In this document: one piece after another, positions 17,371 to 26,700 of the stretch | Position numbering within the stretch: the first letter of the stretch is position 1 | Layout: the number at the start of each line of letters is the position of its first letter | Origin: Mycolicibacterium sp. HK-90 | GTDB taxonomy: Bacteria; Actinomycetota; Actinomycetes; Mycobacteriales; Mycobacteriaceae | NCBI RefSeq assembly: GCF_030486405.1 | Contig: NZ_CP129613.1 | Span: forward strand, 744,001-808,000 | Direction of reading: 5' to 3' | DNA length: 64,000 nt | Program-made: the position numbers and the translations under genes | Notes under the pieces: model-generated | Seen by the model: only the letters and a program-made list of their open reading frames with translations | What the model was told of the DNA's origin: nothing | The model's database searches: none

Positions 17371-19473
17371 TCAGGCCAGCCCGGCCAACAGCTTGTCGAG
17401 GGTGACCGGCAGCTCTCGAACCCGGACCCCGGTGGCGTGGTGAATCGCATTGACCACCGCCGCGGCCGCCCCGACGATGCCGATCTCGCCCGCACCGCGG
17501 GAGCCCATCGGGTTGAGGTGTTCCTCGACCTCGTCGAGCCAGATCGCGTCGACATCGGGGACGTCGGCGTGCGCGCTGATGTGATACGACGCGAGATCCT
17601 GTGTGACCACATGCCCGAAACGCGGGTCGCGGATGCTTTCCTCGTGTAGTGCCATGGACAAACCCATGGTCATGCCGCCGATCAGCTGGGACCGGAGCGT
17701 GCGCGCGTTGATGGCGCGGCCCACCGAGAAGACTCCGAGCATTCGGGCAATCCGAATCTCAGCGGTGTCGCGGTTGACGTGTGCCTCGACGAAGTGGGCG
17801 CCGAACGACTGCACGGTGAACTTCTCGGCGTCGGGGTTCTGCGGCGCTTCGGCCGTCGTCGTCACGCCGATGTGCGGGTGTTCTCCGTGTTCGTGCCGAA
17901 ACTGATTGGCCGCGGCCATGATTGCCGATCCCCATGAGGTGATTCCGGACGAACCACCGGCCACCGACGCCTGCGGTAGGTCGGTGTCACCGATCTGGAG
18001 GTCCACCGCGGCGACATCGCAGCCCAGTGCGTCGGCGGCGATCTGTGTCAGCGCCGTCCACGTACCGGTGCCGATGTCAGCCGCGCCGATCTGCACGGTG
18101 TAGTGGCCCTGCCCGGAGTGGCTGATGCGGGCCGTGTTGCCCTCCATGGCCATGCCGGGATAGGTCGCCGCGGCCACCCCGGTGCCGATGAACCAGTTGC
18201 CGGCAAGGTGTTTGGCGGGCCGTGGATCACGCGGATACCAGTCGAAGCGTTCCGCGCCGACGCGCAGGCACTCGATGAGATGACGCCCCGACCAGGGCTT
18301 GCCCGACTCCGGATCGACCTCGGGTTCATTGCGTACCCGCAGCTCGATCGGATCGAGTTTGCCTGCCACCGCGAGCTCGTCCATCGCGACCTCGGCGGCG
18401 AACGTGCCGGGACATTCACCCGGCGCCCGCATCCAGAACGGAACGGGCACGTCGAGCGCGGCCAGCCGGTGCGACGTGCGCCGGTTCGGGCAGGCGTACA
18501 TCTTGCGGGACGTCACCGCGGTCTGCTCGGCGAATTCCTTGACCGACGAGGTCTGTTCGACGACGTCGTGTACCAGCGCGACGAGTCGGCCGTCCCTGTC
18601 GGCACCGAGCCGCAGGCGCTGGATGGTCGGGGTTCGATAGCCGACGAGGGAGAACATCTGTTGGCGGGTCAGCGCCAGCTTCACCGGGCGGCCGTCGGCC
18701 CGCCGGGCGGCCAGCAGCGCCAGCACATCGTGCGCGTGCGGCGCGCCTTTCGACCCGAACCCACCGCCGACATGCGGTGCGACCACGCGAAGCTGCTCGG
18801 GCTGCAGGTCGAACAGCGGGGCCAGCGTCTTGCGCACGACGTGGACCCCCTGCGTCGAGTCGTACAGGGTCACCGAGGGTCGGCCGTCGCGCATCGTCCA
18901 GTGCGCGATGCAGGCGTGCGGTTCCATCGGGCTGTTGTGCTCGATCGGTGTCCGGTAGGTCGCGTCGACGGTCACCTCGGCGGCCGCCAGCGCGGCGTCC
19001 ACGTCGCCCTTGTCGGTGTCGGCGGGAAACGACGGGTTGACGGACTCGGGCGTGTACAGGCCGGGGTGATCCGCGGTCAGCTCGACGTCGTGCGGTTCCT
19101 CGCGGTAGTCCACCCGCACCAGAGCGCTTGCCTCCCGGGCGATCTCAGCCGTCTCGGCCACCACGCCGCCGATGATCTGACCGCGGAAGTGCACCTGATC
19201 GTCCTGAAGGATCGTCAATTCCCCATCGGAGGTGTCGGCCAGTGTGGGGGCGTCGAACACGGTCAGCACATCTAGAACCCCGTCGAGGGCGACCGCCGCG
19301 GTGGTGTCCATGGCAGCGACCCGGCCCCGAGCGATGGTCGCCTGAATCGGGTGCAGGTAGGCCGGATGCTCGACCTGCTGCTCGAATGCGTAGCGCGCGG
19401 TGCCGGTGACCTTCGCACGGCCGTCGGTACGGGCGATCGGCTGTCCGATGGCATGCGGTTCGACGAGGGTCAT
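17371..19473 (-). CDS. Molybdenum hydroxylase large (Mo-pterin) subunit, YagR/PaoC type
   Basis: 700 residues. Xanthine oxidase-family catalytic subunit; with the two genes upstream it forms a three-subunit aldehyde oxidoreductase-like enzyme. Seen: IARTDGRAKVTGTARYA at the N-terminus, GGGFGSKG and RAPGECPG loops around the cofactor, and GSRGAGEIGIVG near residue 657, whose Glu is the catalytic base. Length matches E. coli PaoC (about 730). The ATG overlaps the stop of the FAD subunit (ATGA), so translation is coupled. The frame is open to 20112 but that part is only a shadow of the FAD gene. Substrate unknown, probably an aldehyde or N-heterocycle. Confidence 0.92.
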   Translation of the reverse strand: MTLVEPHAIGQPIARTDGRAKVTGTARYAFEQQVEHPAYLHPIQATIARGRVAAMDTTAAVALDGVLDVLTVFDAPTLADTSDGELTILQDDQVHFRGQIIGGVVAETAEIAREASALVRVDYREEPHDVELTADHPGLYTPESVNPSFPADTDKGDVDAALAAAEVTVDATYRTPIEHNSPMEPHACIAHWTMRDGRPSVTLYDSTQGVHVVRKTLAPLFDLQPEQLRVVAPHVGGGFGSKGAPHAHDVLALLAARRADGRPVKLALTRQQMFSLVGYRTPTIQRLRLGADRDGRLVALVHDVVEQTSSVKEFAEQTAVTSRKMYACPNRRTSHRLAALDVPVPFWMRAPGECPGTFAAEVAMDELAVAGKLDPIELRVRNEPEVDPESGKPWSGRHLIECLRVGAERFDWYPRDPRPAKHLAGNWFIGTGVAAATYPGMAMEGNTARISHSGQGHYTVQIGAADIGTGTWTALTQIAADALGCDVAAVDLQIGDTDLPQASVAGGSSGITSWGSAIMAAANQFRHEHGEHPHIGVTTTAEAPQNPDAEKFTVQSFGAHFVEAHVNRDTAEIRIARMLGVFSVGRAINARTLRSQLIGGMTMGLSMALHEESIRDPRFGHVVTQDLASYHISAHADVPDVDAIWLDEVEEHLNPMGSRGAGEIGIVGAAAAVVNAIHHATGVRVRELPVTLDKLLAGLA

Positions 19474-20465
19474 GGCCGCCTCCGCTCTATGAGCATGCGT
19501 AGCTGCGCGATCAGGGTGCGCCGGGCCAGCTCCACCTTGAACTCGTTGCCCGGCAGTGGTTCGGCCTGTTTGAGTTCGGCGTCGGCCGCGGCGGCGAACG
19601 TCTCGGCCGAGGGCTGGTCGCCGGTCAGTATCTGCTCGGCTCTCCGTGCCCGCCAAGGCTTGTGCGCCACACCACCCAGCGCGATACGCGCCGAGCCGAT
19701 CTGGAACGTCGGCGTGAAGGTCAACTCGGCGGCCACGGACACCAGCGCGAACGCGTAGGACGCCCGGTCGCGCACCTTGCGGTAATCCGAGACCGCACCA
19801 GCCGGCGGTGCCGGCAGTTCGACCGCGGTGATCAACTCGCCGTGCTCCAGCACCGTGTCCCGGTCGGGCTGGTCGCCGGGGAGCCGATGGAAGTCCTCGA
19901 CCGGTATCCGGCGCTCGCCGTCGTGCGTCTGCACCACCACCTGCGCGTCCAGGGCGCACATCGCCACCGCCATGTCCGACGGGTGCACGGCCACGCAGTG
20001 CGGAGATGCCCCGAGGATCGCGTGGTAGCGGACATAGCCGCCCAGCGCCGAGCACCCGCTGCCGGGGTCGCGTTTGTTGCACGGCGTCGTGACGTCCTGG
20101 AAGTACACACATCTGGTCCGCTGCAGCAGATTTCCGGCGGTGGTCGCCGCGTTGCGCAACTGACCCGATGCCCCGGACAGCAACGCCCGGGCCAGCATCG
20201 GATAGTGCGAGCGAATCACCGGGTCGGCGGCCAGGTCACTGTTGCGCACGTTCGCGCCGATGCGTACGCCACCGCCGTCGGTGACCACGGTCTCCGACAG
20301 GCCGAGGTGACTGACATCGACCAGCAGATCCGGCTCTGTGACACCGAGTTTCATATGGTCGACGAGATTGGTGCCGCCGGCGATGTACGCGGCATGCGGG
20401 TGTGCGGTCAACATCGCCACCGCGTCGGCGGGGCTGGCGGCTCGGCGGTAGTCGAACGGTTTCAT
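19470..20465 (-). CDS. Molybdenum hydroxylase FAD-binding subunit, YagS/PaoB type
   Basis: 331 residues. Starts MKPFDYRRAASPADAVAML; FAD motifs AYIAGGTNLVDHMKL and GANVRNSDLAAD are present. In PaoB-type subunits an extra Fe-S cluster is held by cysteines in the TRC...PCNKRDPGSGC region, and this stretch (RCVYFQ, PCNKR, GSGC) is conserved here, which separates it from CO dehydrogenase medium subunits. The start overlaps the Fe-S subunit stop and the stop overlaps the Mo subunit start, both ATGA junctions. Confidence 0.92.
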   Translation of the reverse strand: MKPFDYRRAASPADAVAMLTAHPHAAYIAGGTNLVDHMKLGVTEPDLLVDVSHLGLSETVVTDGGGVRIGANVRNSDLAADPVIRSHYPMLARALLSGASGQLRNAATTAGNLLQRTRCVYFQDVTTPCNKRDPGSGCSALGGYVRYHAILGASPHCVAVHPSDMAVAMCALDAQVVVQTHDGERRIPVEDFHRLPGDQPDRDTVLEHGELITAVELPAPPAGAVSDYRKVRDRASYAFALVSVAAELTFTPTFQIGSARIALGGVAHKPWRARRAEQILTGDQPSAETFAAAADAELKQAEPLPGNEFKVELARRTLIAQLRMLIERRRP

Positions 20466-20986
20466 TGGACCGCCGCCCGCCCGATCGCGGCGACGATGTT
20501 TGGGTAAGCCGCACATCGGCACAGGTTGCCGCTCATCCGCTCGCGGATCTCATCATCGGTGAGCACCGGCGTGAGTTCGAGATCGGCTGTGACGAAGCTG
20601 GGTGCACCGGCCTTGGCCTCGTCCAACATGCCTATCGCAGAACAGATCTGGCCGGGCGTGCAGTAGCCGCATTGGAAGCCGTCCTCATCGCAGAACGACT
20701 GAGCCACCGGGTGCAGTTCGCCGTTCTGCTCGAGTCCGGCGGCCGTGGTGATCTGGGCGCCGTGGGCGGCGACGGCGAACGTCAGGCAGGTGGTCACGCG
20801 ACGTCCGTCGAGCAGGACGGTGCACGAGCCGCACTGCCCGTGGTCGCAGCCCTTCTTGGGTGCGGTCACACCCAGGAGTTCGCGCAGCGCGTCCAGGAGC
20901 GTCACGCGGTTGTCGACGGTCAGATGGCGTCGGGTTCCGTCGACCTCGAGGCTTACCTCGCTGTGGTGGCGATCAGGCGGGCTCAC
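20462..20986 (-). CDS. Molybdenum hydroxylase 2Fe-2S subunit, YagT/PaoA type
   Basis: 174 residues. Two clusters are visible: the plant-ferredoxin type GCDHGQCGSCTVLL with a fourth Cys in VTTC, and the C-terminal type CGYCTPGQ with NLCRCAAYP. Carries electrons from the Mo site to FAD. GTG start. Unlike E. coli PaoA no Tat signal is visible, so the complex is probably cytoplasmic. First gene of the three, 42 bp after the YibE/F gene on the same strand. Confidence 0.94.
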   Translation of the reverse strand: MSPPDRHHSEVSLEVDGTRRHLTVDNRVTLLDALRELLGVTAPKKGCDHGQCGSCTVLLDGRRVTTCLTFAVAAHGAQITTAAGLEQNGELHPVAQSFCDEDGFQCGYCTPGQICSAIGMLDEAKAGAPSFVTADLELTPVLTDDEIRERMSGNLCRCAAYPNIVAAIGRAAVQ

Positions 20987-21028
20987 CGTCGCCGGATACC
21001 CCGGCTGATGGTGGCCAAACGTGCCGGG

Positions 21029-22258
21029 TCAGTGCCGGCTGGTCTGTGGGGTGGCCAGCACCGCGGCGATGCCTGTGGTCAACGGGACCGACAGCGCCAG
21101 GGCGATGCCGCCCACCGCGGAACGGGCGACCTCGATCGCCACGCTCTCACCGGTCAGCACGTCGGGCAGCGACCGGTTGGCCACGCTGAACAACAACAGC
21201 AGCGGCAACGCGCTGCCGGCGTAGGCGAGCACCAGCGTGTAGACCGTGCTGGCGATGTGGTCGCTGCCCACCCGCATGGCGCCGGTGAAGATCGATCGTC
21301 GGGACCCGCCGTGCTCGGCCAGTTCGAACACCGCCGAGGCCTGGGTGATGGTCACATCGTTGAGCACACCGAGGGAGCCGATGATGAACCCGGCCAACAG
21401 CAATCCGGTGATCGACACGTTGCCCAGGTACGCCGCAACCTCGTTGTTCTGGTCCTCGGACAGCCCGGTGAGGTGCGCCAATTCGATTGCCGCCCAGGAC
21501 AATATCGCAGCCAGCAGTAGCGATGTCAGGGTGCCCAGCAGGGCTGCGCTGGTACGCAGGCTGACCCCGTGGGCCAGATAGATCACCGCGTACAGGATCG
21601 CCGCCGAGGCCACCAGTGCCACCGGAACCGCGGGGGCGCCGTCGCGCAGCGCCGGTAGCAGGAAGATCATCAGCACCGCGAACGCCACCACGATCCCGAT
21701 GATCGCCCGCAGGCCGCGCCAGCGCGCGACCGCCACGATCACCACTGCGAACACCGTGGCGAGCGCGATCAGGGGCCAGGTGCGCTCGTAGTCGAAGAAG
21801 GCGTAGCTCGTCGCACCGGCCTCGTCCACCTGCCGGCTCACCCGAATGCTGTCTCCGGCAACGAGATTCGGCTGACCCGGTCCGGTGCTGAACTCGAGCA
21901 GGGTCTTGGCGCCCTGGTTCGGGCCCGAATCGATGGCCACCATGTTCTGCACACAGGTGCCGCCGCCCGGGACGGCGGGTAACGGAGAGGCCGTCAGCAC
22001 ACCGCCCGCCGATGGGCTGCCGCAATCGGCCAGGCTGCTCGACAGCACGTGCCCCGACTCGGTGGTGACGGCACCGCCCGCGGCGTTCTGGAACGGCAGA
22101 GGGATGTCCACCTTCTGCTGGCTGGGCCACAGCAGCGCCGCGCCGGCCAGCACCGCGACGCCGATGGCGACCAGCAGGCCGACGACGATCCGGGCGGCCA
22201 ACGGGCCCAGCGGGGACGGGCCGGCCAGGGAGTGGGAGTGGGAATGGGTGTGCGCCAC
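21029..22258 (-). CDS. YibE/F family membrane protein
   Basis: 409 residues. A His-rich N-terminus (AHTHSHSHS), one helix, a soluble loop of about 110 residues predicted outside, then about seven membrane helices. The family core is clear: IIGIVVAFAVLMIFLLPAL, AVIYLAHGVSLRTSAALLGTL and GSLGVLNDVTITQASAVFEL. Transport function of YibE/F proteins is not settled. I use GTG 22258 because the upstream part of the frame is out-of-frame sequence of the aminotransferase. Both neighbours are on the same strand; it may be co-transcribed with the Mo-hydroxylase genes. Confidence 0.88.
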   Translation of the reverse strand: MAHTHSHSHSLAGPSPLGPLAARIVVGLLVAIGVAVLAGAALLWPSQQKVDIPLPFQNAAGGAVTTESGHVLSSSLADCGSPSAGGVLTASPLPAVPGGGTCVQNMVAIDSGPNQGAKTLLEFSTGPGQPNLVAGDSIRVSRQVDEAGATSYAFFDYERTWPLIALATVFAVVIVAVARWRGLRAIIGIVVAFAVLMIFLLPALRDGAPAVPVALVASAAILYAVIYLAHGVSLRTSAALLGTLTSLLLAAILSWAAIELAHLTGLSEDQNNEVAAYLGNVSITGLLLAGFIIGSLGVLNDVTITQASAVFELAEHGGSRRSIFTGAMRVGSDHIASTVYTLVLAYAGSALPLLLLFSVANRSLPDVLTGESVAIEVARSAVGGIALALSVPLTTGIAAVLATPQTSRH

Positions 22259-22298
22259 CCGGACAGCGTAGAGGGGGCGGCTGGCCGGTTCCTGGTGC

Positions 22299-23570
22299 CT
22301 ACTGGCGGTAGCTCGCCAGGAAATTACCCAGCCGCTCGATGGCCTGGGCCAGGTCCCGCGACCACGGCAGGGTGACGATGCGCAGGTGGTCCGGTGTGGG
22401 CCAGTTGAATCCCGTGCCCTGCGTGAGCAGGATCTTCTCCTGCAACAGCAGATCGAGCACCAGCTGCTCGTCGTCGTGGATGTCGTGGACCTCGGGGTCC
22501 AGGCGTGGGAACGCATAGAGCGCACCGGAAGGCTTCACACAGGACACACCGGGGATCTCGTTGAGCTTCGTCCACGCGGTGTCCCGCTGCTCGAGCAGCC
22601 GGCCACCCGGCAGCACCAGGTCGTCGATGCTCTGATGGCCACCGAGCGCCACCTGGATCGCGTGCTGGGCGGGCACGTTCGGGCACAGCCGCATGTTCGA
22701 CAGCAGGCTGATGCCCTCGATGAAGCTGGTCGCATGTTCCTTGGGACCGGTGATGACCAGCCAACCGGAGCGGTACCCGGCCACCCGGTAGGCCTTGGAC
22801 AGCCCGTTGAAAGTCAGGCACAGAAGGTCGGGAGCCAGCGTGGCCAGCGAGATGTGCTTGGCGTCGTCGTAGAGGATCTTGTCGTAGATCTCGTCGGCCA
22901 GCAGCAGCAGCTGATGCCTGCGGGCCAGATCCACCATCTGTTCCAGGGTTTCGCGGCTGTACACCGCACCCGTGGGGTTGTTCGGGTTGATCACGACGAG
23001 CGCCTTGGTGCGCTCGGTGATCTTGGACTCGATGTCGGCGACGTCGGGATTCCAGCCCTGCGTCTCGTCGCAGAGGTAATGCACCGGGGTGCCACCGGCC
23101 AGTGCGGTCGAGGCCGTCCACAGCGGGTAGTCCGGGGCCGGGATGAGCACCTGGTCGCCGTTGTCCAGCAGCGCCTGCAGGGTCATCGTGATGAGCTCGG
23201 AGACGCCGTTGCCCAGGTAGACGTCGTCGATGTCGAACCGGGGGAAGCCCTCGACAAGCTCGTAGCGGGTGAACACCGCGCGGCGCGCGCTCGCGATGCC
23301 CTTGGAGTCGGAGTAGCCCTGCGCGTACGGCAGCGCCTGGATCATGTCGCGCATGATCACGTCGGGGGCCTCGAACCCGAACGGCGCGGGGTTGCCGATG
23401 TTCAGCTTGAGGATGCGATGCCCTTCAGCTTCCAGCCGTGAGGCGTGCTCGTGTACCGGCCCACGGATCTCGTACAGGACGTCCTGCAGCTTCGTGGACT
23501 GGGCGAACGTACGCGGCTTCGGGTGCTGACCGGTCTGCCACGGCAACTGATGGGTAGTCACGCCCACCAT
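22299..23570 (-). CDS. aspC: Class I PLP-dependent aminotransferase (Rv0337c-like, AspC/AlaA type)
   Basis: About 423 residues. Motifs: NIGNPAPFGFEAPD, INPNNPTGAVYS, DEIYDKILYDD and the PLP lysine in GLSKAYRVAGYRSGW (about residue 258). Nearly the whole chain agrees with Rv0337c as I recall it. The traditional name is AspC, but this subgroup is close to the alanine aminotransferase AlaA (YfbQ), and in M. tuberculosis Rv3722c was reported to be the main aspartate aminotransferase, so alanine-pyruvate transamination is a fair expectation. Start ATG 23570; GTG 23588 is possible. Confidence 0.93.
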   Translation of the reverse strand: MVGVTTHQLPWQTGQHPKPRTFAQSTKLQDVLYEIRGPVHEHASRLEAEGHRILKLNIGNPAPFGFEAPDVIMRDMIQALPYAQGYSDSKGIASARRAVFTRYELVEGFPRFDIDDVYLGNGVSELITMTLQALLDNGDQVLIPAPDYPLWTASTALAGGTPVHYLCDETQGWNPDVADIESKITERTKALVVINPNNPTGAVYSRETLEQMVDLARRHQLLLLADEIYDKILYDDAKHISLATLAPDLLCLTFNGLSKAYRVAGYRSGWLVITGPKEHATSFIEGISLLSNMRLCPNVPAQHAIQVALGGHQSIDDLVLPGGRLLEQRDTAWTKLNEIPGVSCVKPSGALYAFPRLDPEVHDIHDDEQLVLDLLLQEKILLTQGTGFNWPTPDHLRIVTLPWSRDLAQAIERLGNFLASYRQ

Positions 23571-23669
23571 GGTCTCATCACCGTCCACTGATTTTGGAAT
23601 TTGCCGATCTCTGAGGTAACGATCGTCACATCAGCACCTCGGAGTCTGGCGGGGTGTCGTCTGGAAGTG

Positions 23670-23689
23670 CGATATCGCCGGTGATATCG
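23670..23689. promoter_or_regulatory. 20-bp palindrome upstream of the aminotransferase
   Basis: CGATATC-n6-GATATCG, with CCGG in the centre, so 18 of 20 positions are palindromic. It lies about 100 bp upstream of the aminotransferase start, between that gene and the etfD terminator. Shape and length fit a TetR/GntR-type operator. The regulator is not identified. Confidence 0.5.
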
Positions 23690-23740
23690 GGTTTCGAGAT
23701 CGGTCCTGCGTTCGACAGCCGATGTCGAGACCCCAAAACG

Positions 23741-23776
23741 CCGAACGGCCACCCCCTTGTGGAGGTGGCCGTTCGG
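23741..23776 (-). terminator. Terminator of etfD
   Basis: Perfect 13-bp stem CCGAACGGCCACC / GGTGGCCGTTCGG with a 10-nt loop, starting 17 bp after the etfD stop. On the minus strand it is followed by CGTTTTGGGG, a short U-run. Confidence 0.88.
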
Positions 23777-23792
23777 TGCGTTGACGACGAGC

Positions 23793-26700
23793 TCAGCGCT
23801 TACCGGGGCGCTTCACGCCGGCCTTCATACCCAGGCCCACGACCGGCGGTTCCGGCTTGGCGGGCTCGGCCGGCGCTTCGGCGGGCTCTTCGGCCGTCGG
23901 CTCCGGTGCCGCCTCGGCAGCAGGCGCAGCCGGGGCCGGGGCAGCCGGAGCGGCCTTCTTGGCACCCGGACGGCGTGCGCCGGCGGCGATGCCCAGGCCC
24001 ACGACCGGCGGTTCCGGCTTGGCCGGTTCGGCAGCCGCCGGAGCGGCAGACTCGGCCGGGGCCGCTGCCGGGGCAGCAGGAGCAGCCGACGCCGCCGGAG
24101 CAGCCTTCTTGGCACCCGGACGCTTCGCGCCGGCCGCCAGGCCCAGACCCTTCACCGGTGCCGCGGGAGCGGCCGGGGCAGCGGGAGCCTCGGTGGCGGG
24201 GGCAGCCGATGCGGCCGGAGCCGCGGTCTTCTTCGCGCCGGGACGCTTGGCCCCGCCGGCGATGCCCAGGCCCTTGACCGGTGCCGCGGGAGCTGCCGGT
24301 GCCTCAGCCGGTGCGGCCTCGGCGGCGGGAGCCGCAGCCTTCTTCGCACCCGGACGCTTCGCGCCACCGGCCATGCCGAGGCCCTTGACCGGAGCCGCGG
24401 CGGCGGGTGCGGCGGAAGCCTCGGCAGCCGGAGCGGCCTTCTTGGCACCGGGACGCTTCGCGGCGCCGGCCATGCCCAGACCGGTCACCGGCTTGGCCTC
24501 CGCGGCGGGAGCTTCGGACGCCGCTTCGGCCGCGGGTTCCTCGACAACCGGCGCTGCCGCAGCTGCGGCGGCTTCGGCCTTGGCCTCAGCCTCGGCCCGT
24601 GCCTCGGCCCGCTTCTCGGATTCCTTGGCCGCAGTGCCCTTCTCGGGCAGCGTGATGGCGCTCTTGTCCAGCGAGTTCAGCAGCAACTGAGCCACGTCGA
24701 GCACTTCGGCCTTCTCGACGTTGCGGGCAGCGGCCACGTCGTCGACACCGTCGGTGATCATCACTCGGCAGAACGGGCAGCCGGTCGCGATGGTCGAGGC
24801 GGTGTCCATCGCCTCTTCGGTGCGCTCCACGTTCACGCGCTTGCCGATGTGCTCTTCCATCCACATCCGCGCGCCACCGGCACCACAGCACAGGCCGCGG
24901 TCGGCGTGGCGGGGCATTTCCTTCAGTGTCACGCCGGAAGCCTCGACCAGTTCGCGCGGAGCCTCGTAGACCTTGTTGTGGCGGCCCAGGAAGCACGGAT
25001 CGTGGTAGGTGACCTCGGGCCCGCCGGTGGACTTGACCGGCACCAGCTTCTTGTCGCGGACCAGCCGGTTCAGCAGCTGCGTGTGGTGCACGACGGTGTA
25101 GTTGGCCCCCAGCTGCGGGTATTCGCGGCCGATCGTGTTGAAGCAGTGCGGGCAGGTCACGATGATCTTGCGGTCGACCGTCTCGACACCCTCGAACAGC
25201 TCGTTGATGGTCTCGACGTTCTGCGCGGCCAGCTGCTGGAACAGGAACTCGTTGCCGGAGCGGCGAGCCGAGTCACCCGTACATGTCTCACCGGTACCCA
25301 GCACCAGGAACTTCACGCCCGAGGCGGCCAGCAGTTCGGCGACGGCCTTGGTGGTCTTCTTGGCGCGATCCTCGTAGGCGCCGGCGCAGCCGACCCAGAA
25401 CAGGTACTCGAAGCCGTCGAAGCTCTCGACATCCTCGCCGTAGACCGGGACGTCGAAGTCGACCTCGTCGATCCAGTTGGTCCGGTCCTTGGCGTTCTGG
25501 CCCCAGGGGTTGCCCTTGGTCTCCAGGTTCTTGAACAGCACGCCGAGCTCACCGGGGAACTCCGACTCGACCATGACCTGGTAGCGGCGCATGTCGACGA
25601 TGTGGTCGATGTGCTCGATGTCGACCGGGCACTGCTCGACGCAGGCACCACAGTTGGTGCAGGACCACAGCACGTCGGGGTCGATGACACCGCCCTGCTC
25701 GGCGGTGCCGACCAGCGGGCGCAGCGCCTGCTCGGGGCCGGAACCCTCGATGCGGGCGAAGCCGTCCTCGGGGACACCGTGCCCGTGCAGGCTGTCGCCG
25801 AGCTTGGCAAAGTCGACCGAGCCTTCTTCGGGCATCGGCTTGCCCTCGATGATGTACGGAGCCTTCGCGAACAGGTGGTCGCGCAGGTTCATCATCACGA
25901 GCTTCGGAGACAGCGGCTTACCGGTGTTCCAGGCCGGACACTGCGACTGACAACGACCGCACTCGGTGCAGGTCGCCATGTCGAGGTTGGCCTTCCAGGT
26001 GAAGTCCTCGATGCGGCCCTTGCCGAACACCGCGTCCTCGGCGGGGTCTTCGAAGTCGATCTTCTCGCCCTTGTTCTCCATCGGCAGCAGCGGGCCGAGG
26101 CCGTCGGGCAGGCGCTTGAAGGTGACGTTGATCGGAGCCAGGCCGATGTGCAGGTGCTTCGAGTGCAGCACGATCAGCAGGAAGGCCAGCATGACGCCCA
26201 GGTGGGCGAGCAGCGCGATGGTCTCCAGCCAGACGTTGGCGGTGTGGCCCAGCGGAGCCAGCAGCGCGGCCATGCCGTCGGAGAAGAAGGCGCCGGACTG
26301 GTACGGGAAGTTCTCGCCGAGCACGTTGACGGCCGCGCCGCGGAACACCGCGTAGGTCGCGATGACCAGGAAGATCATGATCAGGATCGTCCAGGCGCCG
26401 CCGTTGTGCGAGCCGTAGAAGCGGGATTCGCGGCCCAGCTGCTCGGGGTTCTTCCGGATGCGGATGATCGCGAAGACGATGATGCCGGCCAGCACGGCGA
26501 CGGCGAAGAAGTCCTGCAGGAAGCCCAGCACGGCCCAGCGGCCGACCAGCGGGATGTGGAACTCGGGGTCGAACAGCACGCCGTAGGCCTCGAGGTACAC
26601 CGTGGCCAGGACGAAGAAGCCCCACATGGTGAAGAAGTGCGCGATGCCGGGGATCGACCACTTCAGCAGCTTCGACTGGGCGAAGACTTCCTTGTTCTGG

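Noticed and set aside
19474..20112. N-terminal extension of the Mo-hydroxylase large subunit by 213 residues
   Set aside because: The extension is an out-of-frame reading of the FAD subunit gene; the family-typical start MTLVEPHAIG lies at 19473 at an ATGA junction.
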